A DNA stretch of 6,215 nucleotides from Chloroflexota bacterium (GTDB taxonomy: Bacteria; Chloroflexota; Dehalococcoidia; Lucifugimonadales; Australimonadaceae). Made by a program: the position numbers and the translations under genes. Below the pieces are notes generated by a model. That model did no database searches, had not been told where the DNA came from, and saw only the letters and a list, made by a program, of their open reading frames with translations. Within the stretch, counting starts at the first letter, position 1, and each line of letters opens with the position of its first letter. The stretch lies in the NCBI GenBank assembly GCA_027625205.1, contig JAQBVZ010000048.1:1-6215 (forward strand), written 5' to 3'. This document shows positions 5,133 to 6,215 of this stretch, piece by piece.

Positions 5133-5876
5133 TTGGCATACCAAGGACTGAACGCAGAGACCTTACAGATTCAAGGCCATGAAGGCGATACGATTGATGT
5201 CTACGTTGCCCGGCCCGCAGGAGACGGCCCTTTCCCGGGGGTGGTTGTCATTCACCACATGCCGGGTTGGGATGAGTGGACCACGGAAGTTGTGCGGCGC
5301 TTTGCCCATAACGGTTACGCCGCAATCTCCCCAAACCTCCATCACCGAGCAGGCCCCGGCCCCCTTGAAGAGGTGGTACAGCGCGTGCGGGACGCTGGCG
5401 GCTCCCGTGACGCCTTTGTGCTGGGAGACATCAAGGCGTCGTTGGAGTACCTCAACGCCCAACCAGGCGCCAACGGCAAGATAGGCGTCATTGGCTTCTG
5501 CTCCGGCGGTCGTATCGCCTACATGACGGGCTGCAACGTACCTGACGTGGACGCAGCCGTGGACTGCTGGGGCGGGAACGTGGTTGTGATGCCTGACCGG
5601 CTAACTCCCGCGCAGCCAAAGGCGGTCATTGACATGACGTCTGACCTGGCCTGTCCGCTCTTGGGGCTCTTTGGCAATGAGGACCAAAATCCGGACCCCG
5701 CCATGGTGAACACTATGGAAGCGGAGTTGAAGAAACATAACAAGACGTATGAGTTCCATCGCTATGACGGCGCGGGCCACGGCTTCTTTGCATGGGAGCG
5801 CCCTCTGTACCGGCAGGAGCAGGCGGTGGACGGCTGGCAGAAGGTCTACGCCTTCTACGAGAAGTACCTGAGCTAA
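5133..5876 (+). CDS. Dienelactone hydrolase family protein
   Basis: This 247-residue alpha/beta hydrolase belongs to the dienelactone hydrolase family (PF01738), soluble enzymes that hydrolyse lactones or esters. Their type member, carboxymethylenebutenolidase, acts in chlorocatechol and related aromatic breakdown. The cysteine nucleophile is C123 in IGFCSGG, the same number as in the Pseudomonas enzyme. H216 in YDGAGHGFF is the triad histidine, and D184 in LFGNEDQNPD the likely acid. VVIHHMPGWDEW (39-50) is the oxyanion-side strand-loop, and GYAAISPNLHHR (61-72) follows the usual GY.A..P.L pattern. No signal peptide is seen. No aromatic-degradation partner genes lie nearby, so the substrate is unknown. 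A DUF1801 gene begins 17 bases downstream on the same strand, suggesting an operon, and a palindrome just upstream may control both. Confidence 0.94.
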   Translation: MAYQGLNAETLQIQGHEGDTIDVYVARPAGDGPFPGVVVIHHMPGWDEWTTEVVRRFAHNGYAAISPNLHHRAGPGPLEEVVQRVRDAGGSRDAFVLGDIKASLEYLNAQPGANGKIGVIGFCSGGRIAYMTGCNVPDVDAAVDCWGGNVVVMPDRLTPAQPKAVIDMTSDLACPLLGLFGNEDQNPDPAMVNTMEAELKKHNKTYEFHRYDGAGHGFFAWERPLYRQEQAVDGWQKVYAFYEKYLS

Positions 5877-5893
5877 ATGCGGCGGGGATATAC

Positions 5894-6215
5894 ATGGCAC
5901 AGAGCGCAGCCCAGACTGTAGACGACTACCTAGCTGAGCTATCTCCTGAGCGGCGGCAAGCAATTGCCGCCGTTCGCCATGCGGTATTGGAAAACCTCCC
6001 GGACGGCTATGAGGAGGTGATGGCCTTTGGCATGATTGGGTACGTCATCCCTTTGGAGCGATACCCCAAAACGTACAACAAGCAGCCGCTGATGTACGCC
6101 GCCCTGGCATCGCAGAAGCAGTACATGTCGCTGTACCTGATGAATGTCTACGGAGACCAGGATACGGAACGCTGGTTCAACGACGCTTACAAGGCCACGG
6201 GCAAGAAGCTGGACA
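5894..6215 (+). CDS. DUF1801 domain protein, C-terminus off the right edge
   Basis: The 107 visible codons match the DUF1801 family (PF08818, YdhG-like; function unknown, small cytosolic fold). Family signs in order are TVDDYLAELSPERRQAIAAV (residues 8-27), LENLPDGYEEVMAFGMIGY (32-50), then the KQPLMYAALASQKQYMSLYL core and YGDQDTERWFNDAYKATGKKLD running to the window end. Typical members are about 140 residues, so only roughly 35 should be missing. The start is ATG at 5894, 17 bases after the hydrolase stop, with only a weak GGGG at spacing six; translation may be helped by ribosomes finishing the hydrolase. The close same-strand pairing implies joint transcription, but I know of no shared pathway. 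Confidence 0.9.
   Translation, partial: MAQSAAQTVDDYLAELSPERRQAIAAVRHAVLENLPDGYEEVMAFGMIGYVIPLERYPKTYNKQPLMYAALASQKQYMSLYLMNVYGDQDTERWFNDAYKATGKKLD

Noticed and set aside
5601..5963. Minus-strand open frame spanning the hydrolase end and the DUF1801 start
   Set aside because: It is antisense to two recognised families and has no independent support.

Overview
The window reads as an ordinary, gene-dense stretch of a bacterial chromosome. It is moderately G+C-rich, intergenic gaps are short, Shine-Dalgarno sequences are good, and starts include ATG, GTG and TTG. The closest impression I can offer is a Chloroflexota genome of the Dehalococcoidia/SAR202 kind. This rests on the style of the membrane-anchored DM13 protein (a DKTVDEEFP segment just after the anchor) together with the dienelactone hydrolase, DUF1801 and aldo/keto reductase set. 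It is inference from remembered family members, not a database result.

Left part (1-1241, minus strand): an OmpR/PhoB-type response regulator runs off the left edge. Upstream of it on the same strand lies a membrane-anchored DM13-domain protein. The DM13 gene is split by a one-base frameshift between about 865 and 957. The two genes could form one transcription unit, DM13 first and the regulator second.

Middle part (1242-3936): a 377-base leader with several small hairpins precedes an aldo/keto reductase (plus strand). Its stop lies one base from the stop of a convergent MFS exporter (minus strand, GTG start). The 229 bases upstream of the exporter hold two dyad-symmetric elements.

Right part (3937-6215): an unrecognised single-pass membrane protein of visibly lower G+C is followed by a convergent arfB-type ribosome-rescue gene. 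A dienelactone hydrolase with a TTG start and a very strong Shine-Dalgarno is divergent from arfB, and 17 bases later comes a DUF1801 gene cut by the right edge. A near-perfect 14-base palindrome sits directly before the hydrolase Shine-Dalgarno and is a candidate operator.

I see no RNA gene, insertion sequence, CRISPR array, phage module or obviously new multi-gene system. The most interesting points are the frameshifted DM13 gene next to a two-component regulator, the lower-G+C orphan membrane protein with a hairpin upstream, and the palindrome before the hydrolase gene.
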